From Bacillota bacterium (GTDB taxonomy: Bacteria; Bacillota; Clostridia; Lachnospirales; Lachnospiraceae): DNA of 64,000 nucleotides. How positions within the stretch are numbered: position 1 is the first letter of the stretch; the number at the start of each line of letters is the position of its first letter. This document shows positions 1 through 9,141 of the stretch, one piece after another. The notes beneath the pieces were generated by a model, which did not search any database, was not told where the DNA came from, and saw only the letters and a list, made by a program, of their open reading frames with translations. Where the stretch lies: assembly GCA_023395555.1 (NCBI GenBank), contig JAEWYQ010000063.1:1-64000 (forward strand), given 5' to 3'. The translations under genes were made by a program, and so were the position numbers.

Positions 1-213
1 ATTGGATATTATGGGGTTCCTGCGGACAAGACTGGCTCAACGAATGCTGCGGTTGGGCGCAAACACCCGAATTGGCATGGAGCGAAGCCTATGACTTTTA
101 TCAATCATATAAAGCCATTCCTGCTTCATTGTATGATGTATAATTGAGCACACTTTCGACACTAAACACTTCTGATATACCTTATACAAATGCCTATGCC
201 CATCATAGTCGTG

Positions 214-569
214 AGCGGGGCAAAGCCCCTCGAATACCGTACGGTGCTGTTCAATATAAATCTTCATCTCCTTGGAAAGATCTCATCCAGCCTGCTCTGA
301 TACGGCACCGGTGCATCCAGCAGCCTGCCGCAGCTTGTGCATAGCAGCAGATCCTGACGGTAGTCAAGCCGTTCCCCGTTCACCATCTTAACCGGCTGTA
401 TCTCACCATTATCCGCCAACCGCTTCAGGTTGCGGTAGACAGTCCCCCTGCTGATCCGCGGATCCAGTTCCCGTACCTCCGCATAGATCTGATCCGCAGC
501 AGGATGATCCTGATGTGCCAGTACCACATCCAGAATCATCTTTTGCGGTACTTGATATTGATATCTTAA
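214..569 (-). pseudogene. Decayed Fur/PerR-family metalloregulator gene
   Basis: This reads as a Fur-family repressor: a winged-helix segment with the typical SRGTVYRNLKRLADNGEI recognition region, a CTSCGR zinc motif, and a C-terminal FEGLCP motif. It has several lesions. A good GGAGG lies at 571-575, but the codon one base after it is TTA, and the first ATG (539) is too far away. The usual His-rich stretch before the first CxxC is missing (RQDLLLC instead). A one-base frameshift near 264-280 separates the LDEIFP end from MKIYIEQHRTVFEGLCP. The last CxxC is incomplete (GLCPAH), and unrelated sequence follows. Family recognition is firm. That the gene is dead is inferred from the accumulated lesions; a sequencing error could explain the frameshift but not all of them. 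Confidence 0.72.
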
Positions 570-586
570 GCCTCCGTTATTTCATG

Positions 587-1795
587 CTATTTAACCATTT
601 TATCATAATCAAAGTTAAAATTAACGCGCTGTCCGTCTCCGGTTATACGAATGATACTTGCACCCGGGGCACTGACCGTAATGTTCTCATATATATTATC
701 ATACTTTTTCATACATACACCATTTTCATCACAAAATTCAACTGTTGCCTGCCCTTCCAGGTATAACGTTCCATAGATGCCGGTTGGTTTCTTTTTAATA
801 TAGCTTTGTAAATACTCGAATCCTTTACGAAGATCAAATACAATAGAATCTTTATAAATACAATTAATATAATAGTAGAAGGAGGAGTATGGTCCCAGTA
901 TCGGATAATTTTCTATGGTTTTATATTTGGTATAGTCTGATACATAATAACTGGGAATGATATTATCCTTCTCTTTTTCATACCAGGCTCCAAACTTTGT
1001 AAAGACATCCTTTCCATATAAGCCTTTCACAAACTTTATTGTGTCATTGACGCTCAGCTGGGTTCCTTTGCTATAACCGGCACCCGCCTTCTTCATAATA
1101 TTTTTATATTCAGTTTTGGATACCTGTGTATGAAGGTAGTAGTAAAACCGGTATCCTAATAGATAGTTCTCCCATTCATCTACTTTTTTCAATAAATCTT
1201 CCACATTCTTTTTGTTAGGCTCTATTGCCATAGTCTGCATATTAAAACCCACGCTGCTATAACAAAAGACTGATTTTTTCTCATCTAATATTTTCATGGA
1301 AAGATAGGTCGTGAAGCCTTCCGTCATAAAGGTGGACAACCTTACCGAGTTGCTATTCCGGAATTGAATGCAGTGAAGCAGTTCGTGGACTAATGCATAG
1401 GTTTCTCCCGCACGCAACAGAAGATCGCCGGGGGAAATCGTTGCTCCAGCATAGCCCCCTTGCGCCGAGGTTAACTCAACACCTACCTTGTATCCATTTC
1501 TTTTAACATTAACAATTACCTTTGCCTCATTCCCCTTTGGATAAAAGGATAGTTTGGTTTCTTTTTCGAGGATACTCATGATATTTTCCACGTCTTCTAA
1601 TGCCGTATCGGGAACATAAACATCCTTTTCAACACAAAGCTTAACACGCTTTGATTCATAAACCGTGTCCTTCGTTGTAATCGTATAGCCTCCCAGTTTA
1701 AACTTAGGGATCTTTGCTGCTTTGGCTGTATCAGCCGGAATTAATGAAACCAATACACTGAATAGCAGTACAAAGCTAATAACCTTCTTCATCAT
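587..1795 (-). CDS. Secreted HExxH zinc-metallopeptidase-like protein
   Basis: This is an exported protein of about 400 residues. An N-terminal signal peptide (MKKVISFVLLFSVLVSLIPA) is followed by a folded region carrying VHELLH near residue 137 and an EGFTTYL motif about 20 residues later. That is the HExxH plus downstream glutamate arrangement of gluzincin-type metallopeptidases. The substrate is unknown. The C-terminal third shows no motif I recognise. Three consecutive ATGs follow a GGGGGA ribosome site; the second (1795) has the best spacing, and a TTG nine bases before the first ATG would be too close. No operon partner is evident: the phosphoesterase gene to the right ends about 100 bases away. 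The peptidase label rests on the motif alone. Confidence 0.6.
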   Translation of the reverse strand: MMKKVISFVLLFSVLVSLIPADTAKAAKIPKFKLGGYTITTKDTVYESKRVKLCVEKDVYVPDTALEDVENIMSILEKETKLSFYPKGNEAKVIVNVKRNGYKVGVELTSAQGGYAGATISPGDLLLRAGETYALVHELLHCIQFRNSNSVRLSTFMTEGFTTYLSMKILDEKKSVFCYSSVGFNMQTMAIEPNKKNVEDLLKKVDEWENYLLGYRFYYYLHTQVSKTEYKNIMKKAGAGYSKGTQLSVNDTIKFVKGLYGKDVFTKFGAWYEKEKDNIIPSYYVSDYTKYKTIENYPILGPYSSFYYYINCIYKDSIVFDLRKGFEYLQSYIKKKPTGIYGTLYLEGQATVEFCDENGVCMKKYDNIYENITVSAPGASIIRITGDGQRVNFNFDYDKMVK

Positions 1796-1893
1796 CATTT
1801 CCCCCAACCTAATATACTTGTTTTCCCGGTTTCCCTCTCCTTAACTGCCTTCATGCAGGCTCGACGTATCAATAGCATTTGAAAACGGAGGTC

Positions 1894-2502
1894 TCAGCTG
1901 TCATAATGCAGAAACTCTTTTCCATTTTCAAGCGCTTTCCAGATAAATTCCCTCCCCTCCATTATCATATAGGAATTGGCGCTGTTCTCCTTTGGTATGG
2001 AAACAGAACCTGGGTTCATGGATAGATACCCTTTATCCGCTGACTGCAGCAGATAGGCTGCCGGCAATGGCTGCTCTGCCGGCAACGGATGTTTTGCACA
2101 TCTCGGCACGTGGGTGTGCCCATACAGCAGGATATCCCCCTCCTGCAGGGGCGGCAGGTTGTCATCATTATATTTATGCCCATGGGTGGCATAGATCCTG
2201 TGACCGTCAATCCAGAGCAGTGCATAGTCTGACATAATTGGAAATTCCAGAACCATTTGATCCACCTCTGTGTCGCAATTCCCTCTTACACATAATATCT
2301 TATCCTTCATTCCGTTCAACATTACAATTACCTCCTTGGGAGCGTAATCCCTGGGAAGATCATTGCGGGGGCCGTGATACAGAAGGTCTCCAAGAAGAAG
2401 CAGCCTGTCTGCCCTCTCCCTGTGAAAGGCTTCCGTCATAAGCCTGCAATAGTAAGAAGAACCGTGTACATCCGATGCGATCATTAATTTCATTCCAATC
2501 AT
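1894..2502 (-). CDS. yfcE: YfcE-family metallophosphoesterase (phosphodiesterase)
   Basis: A calcineurin-like phosphoesterase of about 200 residues. The dinuclear metal-site motifs appear in order: ASDVHG near the N terminus, LLLGDLLYHGP, VRGNCD, ATHGH and YGHTHVP. This matches the YfcE/MJ0936 group of small cytosolic phosphodiesterases, which act on phosphodiester substrates in vitro and whose physiological substrate is unclear. The start is taken as the ATG at 2502, two bases after the TGA of the upstream GH105 gene (TGAGGATG), with a GGAG seven bases before it. Upstream GTG 2508 and downstream ATG 2493 are alternatives. The overlap implies translational coupling to the glycoside hydrolase. 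Confidence 0.85.
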   Translation of the reverse strand: MIGMKLMIASDVHGSSYYCRLMTEAFHRERADRLLLLGDLLYHGPRNDLPRDYAPKEVIVMLNGMKDKILCVRGNCDTEVDQMVLEFPIMSDYALLWIDGHRIYATHGHKYNDDNLPPLQEGDILLYGHTHVPRCAKHPLPAEQPLPAAYLLQSADKGYLSMNPGSVSIPKENSANSYMIMEGREFIWKALENGKEFLHYDS

Positions 2503-2504
2503 CC

Positions 2505-3479
2505 TCACTCTCCGTAAAAATCTCTGGCTGCCGCCTCCATCAACAGGAAGAAGGCCTGCCCCTCCGCCGCCACACCCGGAGCGTTAAAATGAGGCATGCC
2601 ACAGACTTCCCGCACGAAACCGTATTCGTCCACCATGGAATAGGCTGCGGCCCTGGCCTTATCTGCATAAATAAGATAGCTTTCCTCCAAATACCCGGCT
2701 TTGACACCGCGGTAGATGGCATAAGCCAGCATCTGGCCTGTATTGGTCTCCCTAAATGAGGACGGTTCGTCAAGAACATCGTTAAAAAAGCCGTCCTCAT
2801 GCTGATACTGCAGGCATCCCCTCAAGACCTGTTTTACATAAGCTATCAGGTATTCCTTATCCTCCTGATGCTCGTCCTTCAACATGGCAATCAACCGGGT
2901 CATTCCCGCCACAGCCCAGCCATTGCCCACGCCCCAGAAGGCCTCACGGCCAAAGCATTTCTTCTTATCGTCCCATATATGGGACAGCAGCCGCTTGTCT
3001 TCATGGTAGAGGTAACGCCGGAACCCTTTGATCTGCTTCATTGCCTCCGCCACATCCCCGTATTTGCAAAAAAAGGGCGGAACCATATAATATGCATCCA
3101 CCCAAAGCTGCTCCTCTGCCCAACCGCTGTCAAAATGATATAATACTCCGTCCTCTGTTCTGGGCGCCCGAAGCTTCAGATATTCATAGAGCCTGTCCGC
3201 TGCCTGCTGAAGATGGGGCTTCCCGGTAAATACCGCTGCTTCCATTAAGGTCTCACCAATAGCCGCCGTGTCGCTCACAGCTTCATTCTTCTCCATGACA
3301 CCAAGGCGGCCATCCTCGGCACTGCGAAGCACGGCTGCCTCACAAAGCCGGATAACCTCCTCTGTTAGGCCTTCGTATTCATAAATTGCCTGGGCCGTAC
3401 AGCCCTGCTCCCATTGAAATCTCTGAATGCATAACATCGCTGATTTTACCTTGCGGATTATCTCGGGATTTGACTTCAT
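2505..3479 (-). CDS. GH105 unsaturated rhamnogalacturonyl/glucuronyl hydrolase
   Basis: About 325 residues with the (alpha/alpha)6-barrel signatures of glycoside hydrolase family 105 (YteR/YesR): WVDAYYMVPPF, the catalytic-region SHIWDD, and WGVGNGWAVAGM. These enzymes remove 4,5-unsaturated uronic acids from oligosaccharides left by polysaccharide lyases, typically in the cytoplasm. There is no signal peptide, which fits. The start ATG at 3479 (MKSNPEII) has AGGG nine bases upstream; longer starts lack a ribosome site. It is coupled to the phosphoesterase gene. No lyase or uptake genes lie beside it, so the exact substrate is undetermined. Confidence 0.85.
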   Translation of the reverse strand: MKSNPEIIRKVKSAMLCIQRFQWEQGCTAQAIYEYEGLTEEVIRLCEAAVLRSAEDGRLGVMEKNEAVSDTAAIGETLMEAAVFTGKPHLQQAADRLYEYLKLRAPRTEDGVLYHFDSGWAEEQLWVDAYYMVPPFFCKYGDVAEAMKQIKGFRRYLYHEDKRLLSHIWDDKKKCFGREAFWGVGNGWAVAGMTRLIAMLKDEHQEDKEYLIAYVKQVLRGCLQYQHEDGFFNDVLDEPSSFRETNTGQMLAYAIYRGVKAGYLEESYLIYADKARAAAYSMVDEYGFVREVCGMPHFNAPGVAAEGQAFFLLMEAAARDFYGE

Positions 3480-3658
3480 TATTCTTAGCCCTGTCCTTTC
3501 TAAGTGATTACCATGTATCAACCATCATTCATATTATTCCCATCAAAACATTGAATTCTGCTAACCTGCCTCTGCTCAATACCTCCCCCTTTAATCTTCC
3601 AAACATATCCATAACCAAATACGTAAGTTAAGCCAACTAATTGATTATCTTATACTAC

Positions 3659-4498
3659 TTACTTATGTAAACTCACTGTCCCACCACCCCCTGTAATATA
3701 AAAAGAATCACCAACGATCAAATCACCCGCTCCGCTAACCATAAATGTTGCTAGTGAAGCAATTTCTTCTGGAGTGGCAAATCTGCCACTTGGGTTTATC
3801 GGATGAAATATCGATTCTCCTTCACTTTTATTCAGCATGGGAGTTGCCACTGGTCCTGGTGCTATAGCATTTACAATGATTCCATACGGCAAAAGTTCAT
3901 CTGCAAACCCTAAAGTCATTCCTCTAACGGCCCACTTTGACACCTGATATGGTGTTGAAGCAGGTCTTAGTGCAGATGCGGAGGATACATTGAGAATATG
4001 TCCTCTACATTTGTGAGATATCATAAAGTCCGCAACTGCTTGGCTCATAAAATATGTCCCCTTAGCATTAATATCCATTACATTATCATAAATATCTTCA
4101 GTAATTTCAAAAAAAGATTGAGGTGTATTTACTCCTGCACAATTAACTAAAATGTCAATTCTATTCTCATCAAACACTTTTGATGCTTCAGCTACTTTCG
4201 CTTTCAATGTTAGGGGTTCTAACACATTTATAACCATATATCGGACTAGTTTTTCTTCCCCTAACATCATAGAATATTTCATCAACTTTTCTTCATTGGT
4301 CCCTGCTAAAATGACTTTACATCCATTTTGTATAAATGCTTTTGCAATTGCATATCCTATTCCTCCACTTCCTCCAGTAATAAGAGCAACTTTTTCTTTC
4401 AATAATTCACCTGAGGCTACTGGCTGGATAATAGGTATCATTTCTTTTTTCTTTATAGTCCAAATTAATCCATTTATAAGTTTCCCAACTTTGCCCAT
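3659..4498 (-). CDS. Short-chain dehydrogenase/reductase in the polysaccharide locus
   Basis: Classical SDR oxidoreductase of 279 residues. The cofactor loop is TGGSGGIGYAIA (near 40), followed by the structural NCAG motif, a catalytic serine in NVSSASA, and YQVSK as the YxxxK catalytic pair. The C terminus (DSFYITGGGGTVSL) is the usual SDR ending. It lies 11 bases downstream of the MenD-like ThDP enzyme gene and is probably co-transcribed, so the two may catalyse consecutive steps that make a polysaccharide building block or decoration. The about 30-residue extension before the Rossmann fold is basic and somewhat hydrophobic. The substrate cannot be read from the sequence. Confidence 0.85.
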   Translation of the reverse strand: MGKVGKLINGLIWTIKKKEMIPIIQPVASGELLKEKVALITGGSGGIGYAIAKAFIQNGCKVILAGTNEEKLMKYSMMLGEEKLVRYMVINVLEPLTLKAKVAEASKVFDENRIDILVNCAGVNTPQSFFEITEDIYDNVMDINAKGTYFMSQAVADFMISHKCRGHILNVSSASALRPASTPYQVSKWAVRGMTLGFADELLPYGIIVNAIAPGPVATPMLNKSEGESIFHPINPSGRFATPEEIASLATFMVSGAGDLIVGDSFYITGGGGTVSLHK

Positions 4499-4509
4499 GT
4501 CATATTCCT

Positions 4510-6267
4510 TTATTTTTGAATTATTTTTTTTAAATACTTTGCAGTCTTATCACCTAAGATCTCCTTTGCAACCTGTTTCATCTTTTTTTTTACTGTATCA
4601 ACAATTGAAACTTCTAAATTTTTTATAACATACCAAGCATCACTTTCATCCTTACTGTTTGTAAACACTTCAAACAGAATAGGCTTGTCTAAAGTTTTTT
4701 CTTCCAAAAAACGTTCTAAATGTTCCAAATATTCCTCTTTATTATTTGCACTTATATACTCGAAGCCAAGTGCTTCTGCATATCCTTTTACAAGAACTGG
4801 AGATTGTGAACCATAATGTCCACCAGCTGCAATATACTTATTTGTATCATCGCCAAACATTGATGCACTATTTGTGTAATTACGGAATTCTGTACCTCCC
4901 CCATTATTAACCAATATAAGTCTTAAATTTGTACCAATATGTCTGTTTCCCAGTGAATTCAAATCATAGAAGAATGCTAGGTCGCCAATGACACCAAAAA
5001 ATAATTTCTCTGGATTTACAATGGAGGCTCCAATCAATGAGGATACACCACCATCGATTCCAAACCCTCCTGTGTTGGAATATCCTAACACACTAGCTGG
5101 TTTCTCAAACAAATTCCATGTTCTTAGAGAATTCAGTATTCCAAAATGAATCACACTGTTTTGAGGAAGCCTAGTACTTGTCTTCCATGCCATCCAAATA
5201 TTTGAAAAAGGCAAGTCAATTATTTTTCGTAAAATATCATGATATTCTTGATCACACTTCTTATAAAACGATATGTCAATACCCTTTGTTAAAGCCATTG
5301 ATACATAGACTTGAAAGAACTTTTCTTCCGTCATTTCAAAGATATAACGCATTTTTTTTCTGCTATCTCTTATTTTTCCATCAGGATTGATGCGCCATAC
5401 CTCTTTAGGGGTAAGAGACATGTAAGCTCCTGAAATATCTCCTATATCAATCAATATATCCACATACGTATTTTCTGAATGATGATGTGTTTGATCAGCT
5501 ATCAAGTTCATAAATATTCGATATTTTCCTTGATAATTACTGGTATGATCGCAAAATACCACTGCATTATATTTCTCACAAAATTCATCCACCACTTGGG
5601 TTAAACTATCACTCCACTTCTTATGGGCCCCTACAAAAAGTGCTATTTTTTTTGATTGTATTTCCGGAAATAGTTCTCCTTCCAATATTCGGTTAATCAC
5701 TCTACAAGGGGGCAATTTCTTAACAGAGAAATCTGTACTATACATTGTAGTCATATTAACATGAACGGGACCCCCACCATGATGACGAAGTTCTAAAATT
5801 GCAGTATTTAATCCTATTTCATTAGCCCACTCATCCTCGTCATCATGCACAGCAGGCACATTGACACTAAGTTTTACCATATCATTCAATGGAGTCGTCC
5901 CATCAATAACCTGCGGCATGTTTTGTCCAATTCGGCCAATGTGTTGGGTAGCAGTTATAACAAGGATTGGAAGTTTCCTATAAAACGCTTCTGTCAGCCC
6001 AGGAATATAATTCCTGGAAGCAGTTGCACCCGTGCAACTAATAGCTACGATTTCATTGCTCTCAGCCGCCATTCCACAAGCCATATATGCAGCCGAACGT
6101 TCATCTACCGAAGAATATATTTCAAAATAGGGATCTTGTTGAATACTTGCTACAAATGTAACATTCGCCGATCCAGGACTGGCGATTACCTTACGTATTC
6201 CATTGGCTTTCATAAGATAGATTAATTGTTGTATATTCCTCTCATTTGTATAATAGGTTTTCATCAT
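4510..6267 (-). CDS. MenD-like thiamine-diphosphate-dependent enzyme
   Basis: A 585-residue ThDP enzyme. The N-terminal domain (SPGSANVTF, DERSAAYMACGMA, CTGATASRNYIPGLTEA) and the C-terminal cofactor-binding segment (GDLAFFYDLNSL, then VNNGGG) resemble MenD, the SEPHCHC synthase of menaquinone biosynthesis. The usual MenD SPGSRSxPL substrate loop is SPGSANV here, so the substrate-contacting arginine is absent and the substrate is probably not isochorismate. No other menaquinone genes are near. Context (Wzz, flippase, glycosyltransferases upstream; an SDR 11 bases downstream) suggests a 2-oxoacid-derived carboligation or decarboxylation that makes an unusual sugar or side group; this is inference. 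AAAGGA lies seven bases before ATG 6267, with a second ATG following directly. Confidence 0.75.
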   Translation of the reverse strand: MMKTYYTNERNIQQLIYLMKANGIRKVIASPGSANVTFVASIQQDPYFEIYSSVDERSAAYMACGMAAESNEIVAISCTGATASRNYIPGLTEAFYRKLPILVITATQHIGRIGQNMPQVIDGTTPLNDMVKLSVNVPAVHDDEDEWANEIGLNTAILELRHHGGGPVHVNMTTMYSTDFSVKKLPPCRVINRILEGELFPEIQSKKIALFVGAHKKWSDSLTQVVDEFCEKYNAVVFCDHTSNYQGKYRIFMNLIADQTHHHSENTYVDILIDIGDISGAYMSLTPKEVWRINPDGKIRDSRKKMRYIFEMTEEKFFQVYVSMALTKGIDISFYKKCDQEYHDILRKIIDLPFSNIWMAWKTSTRLPQNSVIHFGILNSLRTWNLFEKPASVLGYSNTGGFGIDGGVSSLIGASIVNPEKLFFGVIGDLAFFYDLNSLGNRHIGTNLRLILVNNGGGTEFRNYTNSASMFGDDTNKYIAAGGHYGSQSPVLVKGYAEALGFEYISANNKEEYLEHLERFLEEKTLDKPILFEVFTNSKDESDAWYVIKNLEVSIVDTVKKKMKQVAKEILGDKTAKYLKKIIQK

Positions 6268-6327
6268 CTTACCATCCTTTCAAACTCCGCTTTTACTCCA
6301 TTGTAGAACTTTTCTTTGAAATATGAA

Positions 6328-6447
6328 AAGAGACTGTTTTAAAGTCCGTGTAAACCTCCAAACCGAGTAATTTATTTTTATATCATAAGTAATTATTAAA
6401 ATTTCATATCGGCTTTTATGTTTACACAAACTTTAATATGGTCTCTT
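6328..6447. mobile_element. MITE-like element with 28-bp inverted repeats
   Basis: Two 28-base arms (6328-6355 and 6420-6447) are imperfect inverted repeats of each other. Each outer end reads AAGAGAC, the middle holds AAAGT, and the inner end is TGTAAAC; about 23 of 28 positions match. The 64 bases between the arms are AT-rich and non-coding. The TGTAAAC/GTTTACA inner motif recalls the ends of IS256-type elements, but that is from memory. The element lies between the Wzz gene end and the MenD-like gene start. As RNA it could also fold into a long stem and act as an attenuator. Confidence 0.5.
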
Positions 6448-6473
6448 CTTTCTCCTGCTAGCATGCAGTTTAT

Positions 6474-7496
6474 TTACAGCTCATTTTTCCAGTATACTCG
6501 AATCAAGGTGACAAATACACCCAACACCCCTCCAAGTACAGCGCCTATAGCAACATTTATTGTATTGCTTGGACTGGTCTTTTGTGTAGGAGCCACCAAT
6601 TCAGACGGCATATAGATATTGGTATTCACTATACTAACCAAATCAACACAAATTTGCTCTTTCTTTCCATTCTTGTGATAGTTTTCAACGGCCTCTTTAT
6701 CTTTTTCCAACTGAGACAGATACTGCTTTGTAATATCAATTGTACTTACCAGATAATTAATGGTCTGTTCATTGTTAATAATATCAGCTTCTACTTTAGT
6801 ATAGTTCGGATTAATGGTGTTTTCCGGAAGAATATAATTTCCATCCTTACCGAGATAGTCAATCACATCTAAGTTTGCCGTCTCATATTCCTTAGTAATC
6901 TGAGCTAATAATTCTTGATTCTTCTTCAATGCCATTCGTTCCTTTGTTAAAGAGGTCTCCAGAGTAACCAGGTCAACGGAAAAATTATTATAAAAATAAT
7001 TTACTGTACGCTCTTTTACCATATTGTTTATAAACTTGATATAATTATCATATAAAGTATTGGCCAAAAGCAATGATTCATCCGGACTATCGGCAGATAC
7101 TACAAACGTAAAACTGCTTGCATCCTTGTCTGCTGTCCTTACTGATATCCTTTTATTGAGTTGACTGACAGTTACTTCTTCCTCAAAATTCATATCCTCA
7201 ATCGTACTCAGCAACACATCATTACTTTTCAAAAGCTCAAAATATTGATTATTCGTAGAGAGAGGGAGTACGTACTCTCCATATCTTGTACGGTAAGTCT
7301 CTGGCATATTGATAACAATATTGGCACTTGTATCATAAACCGGAGAAATGAAAAATACACTAATAATCCCGGCTAATATTGCAAAAACCATTGCTATGCT
7401 GATAATGTGATATTTCCTCTTCCAAAAGGCCATTATAAGAGTCCTTAATTCAATTTCATCACCCATATGGTCGTCCCGCTTCTGACTGCTGCTCAT
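6474..7496 (-). CDS. Wzz/CapA-type polysaccharide chain-length determinant
   Basis: A 340-residue membrane protein with one transmembrane helix near residues 33-52, a long extracytoplasmic region rich in coiled-coil heptads (about 160-270), and a second helix near 311-331. This is the Wzz topology that controls chain length in Wzy-dependent export, in Gram-positives together with a BY-kinase. The C terminus is short and carries no kinase domain, and no kinase gene is in the window. GAGGAG lies seven bases before ATG 7496. A strong promoter at 7581-7608 reads into it, so this gene and the two downstream may be transcribed separately from the rest of the locus. Confidence 0.82.
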   Translation of the reverse strand: MSSSQKRDDHMGDEIELRTLIMAFWKRKYHIISIAMVFAILAGIISVFFISPVYDTSANIVINMPETYRTRYGEYVLPLSTNNQYFELLKSNDVLLSTIEDMNFEEEVTVSQLNKRISVRTADKDASSFTFVVSADSPDESLLLANTLYDNYIKFINNMVKERTVNYFYNNFSVDLVTLETSLTKERMALKKNQELLAQITKEYETANLDVIDYLGKDGNYILPENTINPNYTKVEADIINNEQTINYLVSTIDITKQYLSQLEKDKEAVENYHKNGKKEQICVDLVSIVNTNIYMPSELVAPTQKTSPSNTINVAIGAVLGGVLGVFVTLIRVYWKNEL

Positions 7497-7580
7497 TTAC
7501 ATACTCCTCTTTCTTATACATTATTCGTATTTGTATTTAATTAGTTAATTACAACATAATGATGCATTATACATCAACCA

Positions 7581-7608
7581 ATTATAACATATATAATATA
7601 AAGTTCAA
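7581..7608 (-). promoter_or_regulatory. Sigma-70 type promoter for the wzz-like gene
   Basis: On the minus strand a TTGAAC -35 element (7603-7608) and a TATAAT -10 element (7581-7586) are separated by 16 bases. A TG one base upstream of the -10 makes it an extended -10. The implied leader before ATG 7496 is about 80 bases. Confidence 0.6.
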
Positions 7609-7939
7609 TGGTCAAAGTTGGGGCAACAGTGATAAGTATAATTTTATCTTTACAGCAACTTTACTGTTTACCCTGTTAAAAGGTACCATTTGTTTATCAA
7701 CATTAAAAGATATATATCATCCACATATGTCTGCATAGGTAATGAAATAGTGATAGTGCTTCCACTATCTTCTTAGTTAACCCCTGAGACTAAGTTAATG
7801 AGATTGGGGAGTGAACACTTATATTGTAAATAGCTTGGCAATCTTCTAAAATTATTTTCGCTTATTTTTTTAAATGTTATAATCCTAATTGTCTTAAATA
7901 TTATGTAATACCCCCATAATCTAGCGCAATATCTTATTT
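7609..7939. other. AT-rich intergenic stretch with a small hairpin
   Basis: No convincing gene is present between the wzz-like promoter and the end of the membrane-anchored protein gene at 7940. A perfect short hairpin, GATAGTG-CTTC-CACTATC, lies at 7752-7769, followed by a second inverted pair, CTTAGT/ACTAAG (7772-7794). Neither has a run of T after it on either strand, so they are not clear intrinsic terminators. Confidence 0.5.
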
Positions 7940-8926
7940 CTAGTATCCTACAATAGTATCCAAGTGTAAATACTTTTCAAAAATCCTTATTTCCGTTTTT
8001 TCATCATAAATTCCTGTTATCATATATGTAATAGGATAATCCTTTGGTATATCACGGATAGCAACACGATAAGGCATCGTTATCTCTTCTTTATACTCAT
8101 AATCCTCAAAATAAAAGCTTCGCCGATCAAACTTTTGCTGTATATGATTATCTGGCAATTTATCCGCTTGTGAAGTGTAAAAAGCATAAATAATATAAGT
8201 TGATCCATCCGGTTCAAATTCAAAATCCTTTGTAGCAACCCAATACAATTTATCATTATATTGATATAAATACATGCCCGCATCTTTCTGATAAAAATAC
8301 AACCGTCCATTTTGAAAAACTTCTCTTAACATATCTGATTCAATACTTAAGTCTGGCAAATCAAATTCGTTGGGATTATAAGAATATAGTCTAATGCCTT
8401 GTATATATTGTTTTGTAGATACAGTTATTCTATTATATTTCCTCTCCGAAGCTTCTGTATCCATGTAATCAACATTGATTATTATCTCATATGTATCATC
8501 CTTGCTTAACTTATTATTATCTATTGATGCAACAAATCCAGAATTACCATAATAATATTCACAATCAAAATAGGCATTGACATCCGGCCTATCTACATTC
8601 ATAGTTTCTAGCCATACTTCACGACCCGTATCTACATTACGTAAAAATACAGAAATTAAGCTGTTAGTTGAATTCTTTTCTAATACAAAAGCATAGCCTC
8701 TCAATATTATGTTATCATCTTCAATGTTAGTATTTTCGACAAAGTTAATCAAACTTATATTATCTACAATAGTATATTCACGTGATTTTTCAATATTAAC
8801 ATATCTATTTATTACAAAAAAACCCATAGCAACAACAGAACATAGCATAATACATATCACTAATTGCAGCTTAAAACTTTCTTCTATTTTAGAAAATATA
8901 AAGGATTTCTTTTTGTTGTCTCTCAT
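7940..8926 (-). CDS. Membrane-anchored protein of unknown function, polysaccharide locus
   Basis: A 328-residue protein with a short basic cytoplasmic start, one hydrophobic helix near residues 21-42, and then a large, tyrosine- and asparagine-rich extracytoplasmic part predicted to be mostly beta. I do not recognise the family. The position between the flippase and the chain-length gene suggests a part in polymer assembly, modification or attachment at the membrane surface; this is contextual inference. GAGGAG lies four bases before ATG 8926. Base composition is as AT-rich as the other polysaccharide genes, so it probably came with them. Confidence 0.7.
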   Translation of the reverse strand: MRDNKKKSFIFSKIEESFKLQLVICIMLCSVVAMGFFVINRYVNIEKSREYTIVDNISLINFVENTNIEDDNIILRGYAFVLEKNSTNSLISVFLRNVDTGREVWLETMNVDRPDVNAYFDCEYYYGNSGFVASIDNNKLSKDDTYEIIINVDYMDTEASERKYNRITVSTKQYIQGIRLYSYNPNEFDLPDLSIESDMLREVFQNGRLYFYQKDAGMYLYQYNDKLYWVATKDFEFEPDGSTYIIYAFYTSQADKLPDNHIQQKFDRRSFYFEDYEYKEEITMPYRVAIRDIPKDYPITYMITGIYDEKTEIRIFEKYLHLDTIVGY

Positions 8927-9141
8927 ATGACTCCTCTTGTATGATTATTATTTCGATATAAAAACATACATTCTTTTTATTATTAAACGTTATTATAGTT
9001 ACCTATTTATTTTCATCGATTTAATTACCAATAATAAAACAACTAGGCATATGTTTTTTTCCTCTCATGCCAGCTTTATAGATCTTTTTAAAAATGCTTA
9101 CCATAATAAAAAATACTTACTGTATAATTCCTTGTTTATTA

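Noticed and set aside
515..766. Plus-strand frame of 83 codons near the Fur pseudogene
   Set aside because: It overlaps the Fur remnant and the end of the zincin gene on the other strand and lacks a ribosome site and any family likeness.
7752..7794. The hairpins at 7752-7794 as an intrinsic terminator or riboswitch
   Set aside because: Stems are short, no T run follows on either strand, and no known riboswitch core motif was recognised.
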